Below are positions 1 through 8,847 of a stretch of DNA of 64,000 bases, piece after piece. A model generated the notes under the pieces. That model was not told the origin of the DNA, did not search any database, and saw only the letters and a program-made list of their open reading frames with translations. Positions within the stretch are counted from its first letter, which is position 1. Each line of letters opens with the position of its first letter. The position numbers and the translations under genes were made by a program. The DNA comes from Herbidospora mongoliensis. Lineage in GTDB: Bacteria; Actinomycetota; Actinomycetes; Streptosporangiales; Streptosporangiaceae. The DNA is taken from the NCBI RefSeq assembly GCF_001570545.1, contig NZ_BBXD01000019.1, forward strand, positions 1 to 64,000, given 5' to 3'.

Positions 1-337
<337 letters not shown>

Positions 338-428
338 ATGTCTTCAGAGAATTTTCCCGGCTGACATAATGTCAACCAAAGGAATCCGTCATAAATGACG
401 GGGTTTGTGCATCATGCACTGGCTTTTA

Positions 429-456
429 GCACACTGTTGAGTTCTCAAGAAACGGA
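429..456 (-). promoter_or_regulatory. rrn leader processing/antitermination element
   Basis: On the minus strand this reads TTTCTTGAGAACTCAACAGT plus a few bases, the conserved leader sequence found about 100 nt before 16S in many actinobacteria, associated with RNase III processing and boxA-type antitermination. It lies between the candidate promoters (502-631) and the 16S 5' end. Identified by similarity to remembered actinobacterial leaders. Confidence 0.6.
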
Positions 457-501
457 CTTGCATTTAGTTCTTTTAAGCTTTTGTCTTGCTGTTGTGCCTT
501 T

Positions 502-530
502 ATCTTTTCAGCAGTCCCGGTTAGTGTCAA
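502..530 (-). promoter_or_regulatory. rrn promoter, proximal
   Basis: On the minus strand there is a perfect -35 TTGACA (525-530), a 17-nt spacer and AAAGAT (502-507) as -10. It points at the 16S gene about 165 nt away. The exact -35 consensus is rare in high-GC DNA, which supports a strong sigma-A/HrdB rRNA promoter. Confidence 0.6.
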
Positions 531-601
531 ATCCAGCGACTTGACTTCCGAGCTCGTACCGAAGAGAAATTCGGCCGCCCCAGTTTCAGAGCAACCCCTC
601 T

Positions 602-631
602 AACTTACCAGCGATCCGGGCGGAAGGCGAA
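602..631 (-). promoter_or_regulatory. rrn promoter, distal candidate
   Basis: On the minus strand TTCGCC (626-631), an 18-nt spacer and TAAGTT (602-607) form a second sigma-A-like promoter upstream of the TTGACA promoter. Multiple tandem promoters are usual for actinobacterial rrn operons. The -35 match is weak. Confidence 0.35.
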
Positions 632-956
632 CCAGCCGCACGAACCTGAAGCTCAAGGGGATGAAGCAGCCCACGCCAGATCCGCCGTGAGGCGAGTGGG
701 TGGGGTTTGCCGGACCAGGCCGACACGAGAAGACTAACAGTTCCGTCGACCACTCACGTCATAAACGGCTGCCGCAGCCTGACAACCAACCTGGTCACTC
801 GCGCATCTAAGTAGCACCGGTTCGAGTGCGGTCGCATGACCTCGGTGAAGGCAAGCCGATGTCAAGCCGACCGCAATCCCGCCGGGATACGAAATGAGAT
901 GCGGAGGTCACCGGCGCCAACCCGGCGCCTGGACCCCCGCCGTGGAGGTGGCCATC

Positions 957-1367
957 ATGACGCAGCGGTCGGAGTTCGATGACATCCGCGCCCACATCAC
1001 GGCCGAGGCCGGGCACGCCGGCGATCTTCTCCGGATCGCCCGGGAGTTGCTCGACGACCTGGAGCAGGCACGCATGCGTGAAGCGTCCCTGCGCAACTAC
1101 TACCTCGCCCTCTTGACGGCCAGTCGCGCGACCGTCGCCGCCAATGAGGCCGGCGACGCCGAGCCGCTGACCTTCCTCGAACACGAGCTGGCCAAGAACG
1201 GACAGTTGCCCGTGGGTGAGGAGGCCGCCCGGGTGCTGGCCGACGCCAAGACCGCCCAGGCTTTGGTGGCCGCGCTCGACCAGCCGGTCCGCGAGCCCCG
1301 CCGCATGGGCCCGGCGAGCAGCAGACTGCGCCGCTGTGTGAGCGTGCACCGCAGCCTGCCGCACTAA
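957..1367 (+). CDS. Small helical hypothetical protein
   Basis: The reading frame encodes 136 residues with actinobacterial codon bias. I chose ATG 957 because a GGAGGT ribosome binding site sits at 943-948; the frame is open further upstream but without such a site. The protein is charged and predicted helical through about residue 110 (for example DDIRAHITAEAGHAGDLLR and ARELLDDLEQARMREASLR), with no signal peptide or membrane segment and a basic C-terminal tail. I do not recognise a family. It is the only convincing gene in the 2.4 kb between the 16S gene and the tRNA pair, followed by two strong hairpins (1488-1519, 1547-1580) that may end its transcript. Confidence 0.6.
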   Translation: MTQRSEFDDIRAHITAEAGHAGDLLRIARELLDDLEQARMREASLRNYYLALLTASRATVAANEAGDAEPLTFLEHELAKNGQLPVGEEAARVLADAKTAQALVAALDQPVREPRRMGPASSRLRRCVSVHRSLPH

Positions 1368-1487
1368 CCACAGCCGTATATCTCGAAGCCACCGCGGCGA
1401 TACGCGGAGGGCGACCGCACCGGGGCTGCCACCCCGCGGCCGCCCTCCGCCGATGGCCCGCACCCCACCCACACCCGGGGTACGGCC

Positions 1488-1519
1488 GGCCCGGTTCCGA
1501 TCCCCATCGGAACCGGGCC
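1488..1519 (+). terminator. Strong hairpin downstream of the 957-1367 gene
   Basis: A perfect 14-bp inverted repeat (1488-1501 and 1506-1519) closes a CCCC loop. There is no T-tract, so it would be a U-less actinobacterial-type terminator or an RNA-stabilising stem. The arm core GGCCCGGTTCC is the same as in the two tRNA terminators at 2734 and 2937. Confidence 0.45.
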
Positions 1520-1546
1520 AACCAAGCACCACTGAGGGGGAACAGC

Positions 1547-1580
1547 GGGGCCCGATTCCGGGGGGTCGGAGTCGGGCCCC
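1547..1580 (+). terminator. Second hairpin
   Basis: The arms 1547-1559 and 1568-1580 pair over 13 positions with one mismatch (GGGGCCCGAtTCC / GGAgTCGGGCCCC). It lies 27 nt after the previous hairpin, with no T-tract. The two could act as a tandem transcription stop. Confidence 0.35.
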
Positions 1581-2733
1581 ACACCTGTGGCCGAGCGCCG
1601 CCTCTACCCGAGTGACGACTCAAATCGAGTGACTACTCGAACAAGCCGCAGTCGACCTCCCCCACATCTGACAGTCGCCGCCCCTCGCGACCACAGCAGC
1701 CGTCTGGATTTCGGCGCTCCCCCCGTTCGGGGCGAGTTTCCATCTCCGGCTTCCAATGGCCAGCCCGAACCCCGGCACGAGCTGTCCCCGGACGCCTCCG
1801 CCCGGCGTCAACGAGCTCGAAGGCGCAGCTGGCCCATCACGCGCGTAAGCGAAATGTCAGCGCTGACCCCCCGCTTCCGGCGTGTTCCCGAAGACGGGCG
1901 ACTGATACGGGCCCCTGGGACCGGCCACACGCGACGACCTTGTCCCTGAGCGAGACTCAATGCGGCGAGACGACGTTCATGCTCCCAGTGGAAATCCAGC
2001 GGAGATCGAGCAGGGCCGAGCTGCCGCCGCCCAGGTGGCGTTCAGCGGTCTCCGCATCGCCATCCGCGGAGACGAGGCGACCTCATGCCCATGGACCAAG
2101 CCTTCGCCTCGCAATGCTTCGGCACGATGAGCGCCCAAGGCGCGAAGGTCCTTTGCCTCAGCCTGTGACTCGACCAGCCGCGCACCACCTGCACCAAGCG
2201 CCGTCGCTCCGGCCCATGCACGATGGTGCTCTCAGCCCAAGCACACAGTCTTGGGCCTGTGCACGAGGAGCGCCCCCGAGCCACACGTTGGCCCTTGCAC
2301 TTCGCACGAAGCTCGTCGTGCCTGCGGGGTGCGGGCTCCATGTCCCGTGTCGGCCATTCCGGCGCCCCCGGCTCCTACACGGCATCCGAGTCGTCGGTGC
2401 TCCAACACCTTGCACGACGCGTCGGCGATCAGCTTCACGATGGGCACGGAGTTATGAGATTTCGGGGCATCCAGTCGACCGCGCATTCTGAGTCTCACGG
2501 TCTGGCCGCACGGCTTCCCGCCGGCAACATGAGCCGCCCCCCGCCGAATGAGCCCTACCCGCAGGATTCCGTCTCGAACAACCGGTCTCGCCCGCCTCGG
2601 CCTTCTCACAAAGGCCAACGCAACCAGTCCACACCATCAGAAAATCACGGCTATTTCCTGATTTGACCAGCCAGAACACCCGTAGAAATTCGACTAAGAG
2701 AATCCCGTAAGTGGTGTCGTACCGGAGAAAAAC
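1581..2733. other. Gene-poor stretch, nothing recognised
   Basis: About 1.15 kb with no frame showing the third-position GC pattern of the neighbouring genes. Open frames exist on both strands, but their translations are low-complexity Arg/Pro/Ser-rich sequences with no recognisable motif. Small repeats are visible: a 17-nt imperfect direct repeat beginning CGAGTGAC near 1609, and an imperfect direct repeat (GGCCCATGCACGATGGTGCTC / GGGCCTGTGCACGAGGAGCGC type) near 2212 and 2262 that flanks a CCCAAG...CTTGGG stem. I cannot assign a function. Confidence 0.4.
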
Positions 2734-2771
2734 AAAGTGGCCCGGTTCCAGATCTGGAACCGAGCCACTTT
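2734..2771 (-). terminator. Terminator of the first tRNA-fMet gene
   Basis: A 19-bp inverted repeat with one mismatch centred on CCAGATCTGG. Transcribed leftward, it is followed by TGTTTTTC, a good intrinsic terminator. It starts 6 nt beyond the tRNA 3' end. Confidence 0.8.
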
Positions 2772-2775
2772 CTTT

Positions 2776-2850
<75 letters not shown>

Positions 2851-2898
2851 TCGGTATGAGGGAACACTATCAGGAATGCCGAGGGACGCAAATCAAAA

Positions 2899-2920
2899 GG
2901 CCGGAGAGTGATCTCCGGCC
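2899..2920 (-). terminator. Short intrinsic terminator between the tRNA units
   Basis: A perfect 9-bp stem (GGCCGGAGA / TCTCCGGCC) closes a 4-nt loop and is followed leftward by TTTTGATTTG. It lies after the second tRNA's own terminator and before copy 1, so it may be a backup stop or insulator. Confidence 0.6.
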
Positions 2921-2936
2921 TCATGTCCACAAAACA

Positions 2937-2973
2937 AAGTGGCCCGGTTCCAGAATCTGGAACCGGGCCACTT
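2937..2973 (-). terminator. Terminator of the second tRNA-fMet gene
   Basis: A perfect 17-bp inverted repeat (2937-2953 / 2957-2973), followed leftward by TGTTTTGTGG. It is nearly identical in sequence to the hairpin at 2734-2771, showing that tRNA and terminator were duplicated together. Confidence 0.8.
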
Positions 2974-2981
2974 CACTTCAG

Positions 2982-3055
2982 TAGCGGGGACAGGATTTGA
3001 ACCTGCGACCTCTGGGTTATGAGCCCAGCGAGCTACCGAGCTGCTCCACCCCGCG
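2982..3055 (-). tRNA. Initiator tRNA-fMet (CAT), copy 2
   Basis: A second 74-nt initiator tRNA on the minus strand with the same acceptor stem, the three G-C anticodon stem pairs and the C1:T72 mismatch. Its T arm stem is GCAGG/CCTGT. It begins 205 nt from the equivalent position of copy 1, with matching terminators, so the pair is a tandem duplication. The UPF0182 gene ends 58 nt upstream. Confidence 0.95.
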
Positions 3056-3112
3056 TCGGTGTGTGTCTAAAGACTATCCGGTGCGGGGTGGCACAGCAAA
3101 TCGGAGCTCAGA

Positions 3113-6088
3113 TCAGGGCGTTTGGGGTGGAGTCGGCGTCGGTGTCGGGGCCGCCGATCCGGACGCGGCCGGGGTCGTCGACGGGTTGGGTGACGGGGTC
3201 GCCGCCACGCCCTGGGCCTTGGCCAGGTCGTCGAGCGCTGCCTTCAGGGCGGCCTGGGCGGTGCCGTAGGCGTTCCAGTCGGGCGGGCTGGCCGACAGGG
3301 CCGCCTGGGCGTCGTCGTAGGCCTTCTGCGCCTTGTCGAGAGCCGTGGTGACCGAGGCCTGCTGGGCCGGGGTCTCGGGCTGCGCGGGCTGTTCCGGCTG
3401 CTCCGGTTGGTTCTGGTTCTCGGTCGGTTGCGCCGGGGCCTCGCCGAAGACCTGTGTCAGCGCGTCTTCGAGGTTGTCGCCGAAGCCGACCTTCTGGCCG
3501 TAGAGGACCAGGACCTTCTGGAGTGTCGGGAAGCGGCCGGAGGTCTCTTCCCTCGGTTGCACGTATACGGGCTCCACGTAGAGCAGACCGCCGCCGAACG
3601 GGAGGGTCAGGAGGTTGCCGTAGAGGACCTCCGTCGCGCCGCCGGTGCCTCTCAGGAGGTTGAGTTCCTGGGAGACCGTGGGGTTCGTCAGGAACGTGTT
3701 CTGCGCCTGTGGCGGGCCCTGGATCGTCGTGGTGCTGGGTAGCTGGAGGATCTGGAGCGTCGCGTTCTTGGAGTCGGCGGTGGCGTCGACGCCCATGAAG
3801 GCGGCCATGTTCTGCCGGCCGTTCGGGACGAACGTGGTCGTCAGCGAGAACTTCTCCTCGGTGGCGCCCGGCATCTTCATGGTCACGTAGTAGGGCGGCT
3901 GCTTGCTCTTCTTCGTCGCCGGGTCCTCGGGGACCTTCCAGAAGTCCTGGCCGCCGAAGAAGGCGTCGGCGTCGGTGACGTGGTATTGCGTGAGGATCTC
4001 GCGCTGGGCCTTGAACAGGTCGGCCGGGTAGCGCAGGTGGTCACGCAGCTGCGCCGAGATCTCCGACGCGGGCTTGATGATGGTGCCGAAGGCCTTCTGC
4101 CAGGTCTTCAGGACCGGGTCGGTGTCATCCCACGCGTAGAGGGTGACGGTGCCGTCGTAGGCGTCGACCGTGGCCTTCACCGAGTTGCGGATGTAGTTGA
4201 TGTTGTCGCGCGGCACCTGCGGCACACCGGGCTGGAGCGAGGAGGTCACGTCGGTCGTGAGGGTCTCGAGGCTGCGCGGCTCGGCGTAGGGGTAGGCGTC
4301 GGAGGTGGTGTACGCGTCCACGATCCACTTGATGCGGCCGTCGACGATGGCCGGGTAGGGGTCGCGGTCGAGCGTGAGGAACGGGGCCACCGCCTGGATG
4401 CGCTCGATGGGCTTGCGGATGTACATGATCCGCGACTCGTCGTTGATGCTGGAGTTCAGCAGCAGGTTGGTCTCGCCGTACTTCAGGGCGTAGATGAACC
4501 GCGTGAACAGGCCGCCGATCGGCACGCCGCCACTGCCACCGTAGGTGTTGTTCTTCTGCCCGTTGGTGCCCTGCTCGGGGTAGTCGAGCTCGTCGGCGCG
4601 GGCGCCTTCGGGGGCTCCGACGATCGAGTATTCGGGCGAGTTCTCGCCGAAGTAGATCCGGGGCTCGTACTTGCCGAGCGTCTGGGTCGGCGGGATGTCC
4701 TTCTCGTTGAAGTTGGGCACGCCGCTGCCGTCGACCGCGTTGCCGGGGGCGGCGACGAAACCGAACCCGTGGGTGTAGACGAGGTGGTCGTTGATCCAGT
4801 TGCGCTGGTCGAGCGGGACGCCCATCTCTCGAACCGCCACGACCGTGTCCTGGGTCTTGCCCGTGGTCGGGTTCTTGTAGCGGTCGATGTCGAGCTGCTC
4901 GGGGAACTGGTAGTAGCCGCGGATCTGCTGCCGCTGCTGGTAGGTCGGGCTGAGCACGCTCGGGTCGAGCAGTCGCAGAGCCGGGATCTGCGATGACTCG
5001 GCCTGGAGCACCTCGGGCTTGGCCTCGGTAGCAGCGCCGTATTGGGTGACCTTCGAGGTGTCGACCCCGTAGGCGGCTCTGGTCGCCTTGATGTTGCGGT
5101 CGATGTATTCGCGCTCCTTGGCCTGCTGGTTCGGCCTGACCTGGAACTGCTCGACGAGCGCCGGGTAGACGCCGCCGATCAGGACCGCCGACAGGACGAG
5201 CAGGCCGAGGGCCACGCCGGGCAGCATGCCGCCGGGGCGGAACACGCCCGCGAAGAACAGCGCGGCACAGATCAGGGCGACGAACGCCAGGATGGTCTTG
5301 GCCGGGAGGACGGCGTTGACGTCGGTGAACGACGCGCCGAAGACCTTGCCCCGGTCGGAGAACACCAGGCCGTACGTGTCGAGCCAGTAGGCCAGCGCCT
5401 TCAGCAGCACGAACACGCCCAGCAGCACCGACAGGTGGACCCGCGCGCCTCGGGCGGCGTGGACGCCGCCGGGGGTCTGGATGCGGAACCCGCCGTAGAG
5501 GTAGTGGACCAGCGCCGCCGCGATCACGGACAGGACGACCGCGATGAACAGGAAGTTCAGCACCATCCGCAGGAACGGATAGGTGAACACGAAGAACGAC
5601 AGGTCGATCCCAAACTCGGCGTCGACCTTGCCGAACGGCGTGGCGTTCTGGAACTGCAGCCACGTCTTCCACTGGCCCGACGTGGACGAGCCCGCGAACA
5701 GCGCGAGGATCGCCATGCCGATGAGGAAGATGACCTTCCGGTGCGGGTCGACGGCCAGCCGGTAGCGGTCGGCTCCCTGGGCATTGCCGAACATGCCGGG
5801 GCCGAACATGGGACGTACGCGGAAAGCCAGTGCCATGTTGCCGCCGACGATGCCGACCATCAGGGCGGCGCCTACGACGAACAGCAGTATCTGGGTGATC
5901 AGCATGGTCGAGAAGACCGAGCCGAAATCGACCGAGTCATACCAGAGATAGTCGGTATAGAACCCGGCGAAGATGTAAAGGACGATCACGATCGCGACGA
6001 CCGCGATTCCCACTGGAATGAGCAGGCGGGGCCGGCGGGGCACGCGCATCGCCCGACCGGCTCCGGGGCTCCGGAAGCTCAACGCCAA
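3113..6088 (-). CDS. UPF0182 family membrane protein
   Basis: 991 residues, the normal size for UPF0182/COG1615 proteins of actinobacteria. The first ~320 residues hold about seven transmembrane segments (the first near residues 23-45, after a basic PRRPRL stretch). A large, probably extracytoplasmic region follows with family-typical stretches such as RNWINDHLVYTHGFG and YGETNLLLNSSIN. The C-terminus beyond ~890 is low-complexity Gln/Pro/Glu, then Ala-rich helix, then Pro/Thr/Ser. The molecular function of the family is unknown. It is convergent toward the tRNA pair. The next gene upstream (PDZ/Lon-like protease) lies 92 nt away on the same strand, as in mycobacteria. Start: ATG 6088. Confidence 0.93.
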   Translation of the reverse strand: MALSFRSPGAGRAMRVPRRPRLLIPVGIAVVAIVIVLYIFAGFYTDYLWYDSVDFGSVFSTMLITQILLFVVGAALMVGIVGGNMALAFRVRPMFGPGMFGNAQGADRYRLAVDPHRKVIFLIGMAILALFAGSSTSGQWKTWLQFQNATPFGKVDAEFGIDLSFFVFTYPFLRMVLNFLFIAVVLSVIAAALVHYLYGGFRIQTPGGVHAARGARVHLSVLLGVFVLLKALAYWLDTYGLVFSDRGKVFGASFTDVNAVLPAKTILAFVALICAALFFAGVFRPGGMLPGVALGLLVLSAVLIGGVYPALVEQFQVRPNQQAKEREYIDRNIKATRAAYGVDTSKVTQYGAATEAKPEVLQAESSQIPALRLLDPSVLSPTYQQRQQIRGYYQFPEQLDIDRYKNPTTGKTQDTVVAVREMGVPLDQRNWINDHLVYTHGFGFVAAPGNAVDGSGVPNFNEKDIPPTQTLGKYEPRIYFGENSPEYSIVGAPEGARADELDYPEQGTNGQKNNTYGGSGGVPIGGLFTRFIYALKYGETNLLLNSSINDESRIMYIRKPIERIQAVAPFLTLDRDPYPAIVDGRIKWIVDAYTTSDAYPYAEPRSLETLTTDVTSSLQPGVPQVPRDNINYIRNSVKATVDAYDGTVTLYAWDDTDPVLKTWQKAFGTIIKPASEISAQLRDHLRYPADLFKAQREILTQYHVTDADAFFGGQDFWKVPEDPATKKSKQPPYYVTMKMPGATEEKFSLTTTFVPNGRQNMAAFMGVDATADSKNATLQILQLPSTTTIQGPPQAQNTFLTNPTVSQELNLLRGTGGATEVLYGNLLTLPFGGGLLYVEPVYVQPREETSGRFPTLQKVLVLYGQKVGFGDNLEDALTQVFGEAPAQPTENQNQPEQPEQPAQPETPAQQASVTTALDKAQKAYDDAQAALSASPPDWNAYGTAQAALKAALDDLAKAQGVAATPSPNPSTTPAASGSAAPTPTPTPPQTP

Positions 6089-6180
6089 ACCCCTTTGGTC
6101 AAAAGCACAAACGGTCTGTGCCTGGCAACCTACACCGCGCCCGGCAGTGCTGCGCTTCCAGAAACCCCTCAGGAAAGTGT

Positions 6181-7224
6181 TCAGGAAGTGCAGGCGGGGA
6201 CGGATCCCGATCCGGTGCGAATCGCGTCGATCGCTTTGATGGCGCCGTTGAGTGTGTCCACCTTGACCAGGCGCAATCCGTCGGGCACGGCCGCGGCGGC
6301 GGCGGGGCAGTTCGCCGAGGGCGTCAGGAAGACGGTCGCGCCGGCTTTGCGCGCGCCGACCATCTTCTGCTCGATGCCGCCGATGGCGCCGACGTTGCCG
6401 TCGCCGTCGATCGTGCCGGTGCCGGCGATGGCCTTGCCGCCGGTCAGCGGGCCGGGGGTGAGCTTGTCGTAGATGCCCAGGGAGAACATCAGGCCCGCGC
6501 TCGGGCCGCCGACGTCGCCGACGCTGATGTTGACGGTGAAGGGGAACTTGTACGACATCCCCATGCGGACGCCCACGATGGCCCGGCCGTCGCTGCCCTG
6601 CACGGTCTTGACCGTGATGTCCTGCTTGGCGCTCTTGCGGTCGATGCCGAAGGTGACGTCCTGGCCGGGGGTGTGCTTGCGGACGGCCGCCGCGACCGTG
6701 TCCATGTCGGTGGCCGGGGTGCCGTCGACGGCGGTGATCACGTCGCCGGGCTGGAGCTTGCCCTCGGCGGGGGTGCCCTTGTCGGTGCTGGCGACCTCGA
6801 CCACGTTCTGATAGGTGATCTTGAGTTCGCGCAGGGCGGCGGCGGTGGAGGTCTCCTGGGAGGTCGCCATCTCGGCGGTGTTCTCCTCTTCGACCTCCTC
6901 CACGGTCTGCTCCCTGGGGAAGATCGTCTCCTCGGGGACGACGGCGATCGTGTCGTCGACCCAGCCGCGCAGCGCGGTCAGCAGGCCGATGCGATTGCCG
7001 GGGCCGCCCTGGTAGGCGACCGTCACCATGCTGAGCATGCCCGACGTCGGGAAGGTCTCGTGGCCGGCGACGGTGATCACCGGCTTGCCCTTCACGTCGC
7101 CGATCGTGTTCTCGGTCGGGCCGGGAGACAACACGACGTAGGGGACGGGGAGCAGGGCACCGCCCACCGCCAGCGCGAGTGTGAGGAAACCCGCCACGAG
7201 CAGGGTGAGGGCACGTCGGGACAT
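6181..7224 (-). CDS. PDZ and Lon-type (S16) serine protease, YlbL-like
   Basis: 347 residues. An N-terminal signal anchor (about 4-28) is followed by a PDZ domain (about 125-205, with KLQPGDVITAVDGTP) and a C-terminal Lon-like proteolytic domain. The Ser-Lys dyad is visible as Ser242 in GGPSAGLMFSLG and Lys287 in GGIEQKMVGARKAGA, so the enzyme should be active. No AAA+ domain is present; the family (Bacillus YlbL, mycobacterial Rv3194c-like) is membrane-anchored with the protease facing outward. An acidic Glu-rich loop lies at 108-118. It sits between UPF0182 and moaE on the same strand. Confidence 0.92.
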   Translation of the reverse strand: MSRRALTLLVAGFLTLALAVGGALLPVPYVVLSPGPTENTIGDVKGKPVITVAGHETFPTSGMLSMVTVAYQGGPGNRIGLLTALRGWVDDTIAVVPEETIFPREQTVEEVEEENTAEMATSQETSTAAALRELKITYQNVVEVASTDKGTPAEGKLQPGDVITAVDGTPATDMDTVAAAVRKHTPGQDVTFGIDRKSAKQDITVKTVQGSDGRAIVGVRMGMSYKFPFTVNISVGDVGGPSAGLMFSLGIYDKLTPGPLTGGKAIAGTGTIDGDGNVGAIGGIEQKMVGARKAGATVFLTPSANCPAAAAAVPDGLRLVKVDTLNGAIKAIDAIRTGSGSVPACTS

Positions 7225-7258
7225 GCCAGAACTCTAAAGGCTCCGCGATAAGGCGCGG

Positions 7259-7681
7259 CTAACAGGCGCCGACCCACTCGGCCGAACCGTCGGCGAAGCG
7301 CTGGTTCTTCCAGATGGGCACCTCGTGCTTGAGGTCGTCGATCAGCCGCCGGGACGCCGCGAACGCCTCGGCGCGGTGCGGACTCGCCACCGCGACGATC
7401 ACCGCGATGTCGCCCAGCTCCAGGTCGCCGACCCGGTGGACGGCCGCCATGGCGGTCACCGGGAAGTCGGCGGCCACCTTCTCGGCGACCCTCCGCAACT
7501 CGCCTTCGGCGGACGGGTGGGCCGAGTAGGACAGCCCTGAGACGCCCTTGCCCCCGTCGAGGTCGCGGACGGTGCCGACGAACAGCGCGGTGCCCCCGGC
7601 CGCGTGGTCGCCGACGGCCGCGAACACCTCGTCGACGGAGAGGGGGGTGTCGCGAATGGCCAGCAGGCGGATGACGTCCAC
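7259..7681 (-). CDS. moaE: Molybdopterin synthase catalytic subunit MoaE
   Basis: 140 residues, full length for MoaE. The large subunit converts cyclic pyranopterin monophosphate to molybdopterin using thiocarboxylated MoaD. Diagnostic stretches are HRVGDLELGDIAVIVAVASPHR and the C-terminal KHEVPIWKNQRFADG, with the catalytic lysines at about 118 and 125. It ends 34 nt before the protease gene start. No moaD is visible in the window; the sulfur-activating enzyme MoeZ is encoded at 45316-46497. Confidence 0.95.
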   Translation of the reverse strand: MDVIRLLAIRDTPLSVDEVFAAVGDHAAGGTALFVGTVRDLDGGKGVSGLSYSAHPSAEGELRRVAEKVAADFPVTAMAAVHRVGDLELGDIAVIVAVASPHRAEAFAASRRLIDDLKHEVPIWKNQRFADGSAEWVGAC

Positions 7682-7690
7682 CGCAGCAGT

Positions 7691-8761
7691 CTAAATCTTC
7701 TTCTTCCGGCGGGCCGCGCGCACGATCGCCGCCGTGCCGATGACCGCGACGGTGGCGCCGGCGGCGGTGATGGTGGCGTCCTTGCTGCTCAGGCGGCGGC
7801 CGACGACGGCGTGTTTGCCCTCGCGGTAGGTCATCAGCTCGCGGAGAGCGGCCTCGTTCGTCCAGGTCGGCTTCCAGCCCGCCGCCCGCAGCGTCGCGCA
7901 GTCGACGACCCAGGGGTAGACGACGTAGTGGAGGTCGGTGGCGGGGGCCGGGGTGATGCCGAGGCGGTGGAGGCGCTGGGCCGTGGAGAAGGTCAGGCCC
8001 GCCGGGAGTTCGAAGCGGCGGACGCCGGAGACCTCCTCGACCTGCTCCATCTCCAGCCAGCCCTCGGAGCCGACCGCGACCACGCCGTTGACGTGGCCGA
8101 GCGCGGCCATCTCGAGGGCCGAGACGAGGTCGTCGATGTGGCAGAACTGCCAGCGGGGCAGGCAGCCCTTGACGACCAGCAGGCGCGGGGCCTCGAAGTG
8201 GCGGGTGACCACGGTGTCGACCTCGGGGCCGACCAGGGCGGCCGGGCGCAGCACCACGACCTCCAGGCCGGGGTGGGCCCGCAGCGAGCGGCGGACCAAC
8301 GACTCGATCTCGAGGTGGTCGCCGACCACTCCGGTGTCGAGTTCGGCCGCCACGGGGGCGTCTTCCGGGAGCGGGACGGGGTTGTCGGCGTCGGCGCCGT
8401 AGACCATCGCGCTGGTGACCAGGACCACCCTGCGCACCCGGGCGGCGGCCGAGGCGGTGAGGACGGTCTGGGCCGCCCGCAGGTTGTAGGCCCGGCGTTC
8501 GGTGGCGTCGCCGTCGAGCGTGAAGTCGCCGGCCAGGTGGACGAGAACGTCGACGTCGGAGATCCGGTTCGCCAAGAGCGGATCGCGGATGTCAAGCACC
8601 CGCCAGGTCACGTCGGTGACGTCGCCGCGTTGCTCGTCGATCGCCACCACACGGCGGAAATCCGCAGACGAGGCGACTTTCGACAGGAACGCCCTGCCTA
8701 CTCCCGACGCGGCGCCGGTGACGGCGACGACGGGCGGACGATGGCGTTTTGAGACTGGCAC
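7691..8761 (-). CDS. NAD-dependent epimerase/dehydratase (extended SDR)
   Basis: 356 residues from GTG 8761, chosen because GAGGA lies just upstream and an extended SDR fold should begin right before the nucleotide-binding loop; the frame is open a further 80 codons into the divergent promoter region. The Rossmann motif is TGAASGVGRAF (near residues 12-22). A VLVHLAGDF stretch and the region around SAMVYGAD (Ser, Tyr of the YxxxK area) follow. The C-terminus (about 325-356) is a hydrophobic segment ending in RAARRKKKI, a possible membrane anchor. The substrate is not evident. moaE begins 9 nt downstream. Confidence 0.85.
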   Translation of the reverse strand: MPVSKRHRPPVVAVTGAASGVGRAFLSKVASSADFRRVVAIDEQRGDVTDVTWRVLDIRDPLLANRISDVDVLVHLAGDFTLDGDATERRAYNLRAAQTVLTASAAARVRRVVLVTSAMVYGADADNPVPLPEDAPVAAELDTGVVGDHLEIESLVRRSLRAHPGLEVVVLRPAALVGPEVDTVVTRHFEAPRLLVVKGCLPRWQFCHIDDLVSALEMAALGHVNGVVAVGSEGWLEMEQVEEVSGVRRFELPAGLTFSTAQRLHRLGITPAPATDLHYVVYPWVVDCATLRAAGWKPTWTNEAALRELMTYREGKHAVVGRRLSSKDATITAAGATVAVIGTAAIVRAARRKKKI

Positions 8762-8773
8762 GCGGTCCTCACT

Positions 8774-8804
8774 TTGCGCTGACACGCCCCACGACGGATA
8801 ACGT
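8774..8804 (+). promoter_or_regulatory. Promoter of the metalloprotease operon
   Basis: TTGCGC (8774-8779) with a 19-nt spacer and TAACGT (8799-8804) form a sigma-A-like promoter in the divergent intergenic region. The -10 box is exactly 7 nt before GTG 8812, suggesting a leaderless start there. The spacing is longer than ideal. Confidence 0.4.
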
Positions 8805-8811
8805 GGCGGTT

Positions 8812-8847
8812 GTGGACTCCTCCATCCTGCACGAGGTGGCGCGGTGA
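8812..8847 (+). CDS. Possible leaderless 11-residue leader peptide
   Basis: GTG 8812 opens an 11-codon frame (V-D-S-S-I-L-H-E-V-A-R) whose TGA stop overlaps the GTG start of the metalloprotease gene (8844). The start codon lies 7 nt after a TAACGT -10 box, the usual geometry of leaderless actinobacterial mRNA. Its translation would couple to the downstream gene. It may equally be chance. Confidence 0.3.
   Translation: MDSSILHEVAR

Noticed and set aside
807-1623. Minus-strand frames overlapping the small gene at 957-1367
   Set aside because: Low-complexity Arg/Gly/Pro translations, no ribosome binding sites, and the plus strand has a better-supported gene.
1587-2679. Several open frames of 60-180 codons in the gene-poor region
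   Set aside because: No codon bias, motif or ribosome binding site; overlapping frames on both strands are equally long.
3980-6472. Long plus-strand frames antisense to the UPF0182 and protease genes
   Set aside because: Same GC-driven antisense effect; the minus strand carries recognisable full-length families.
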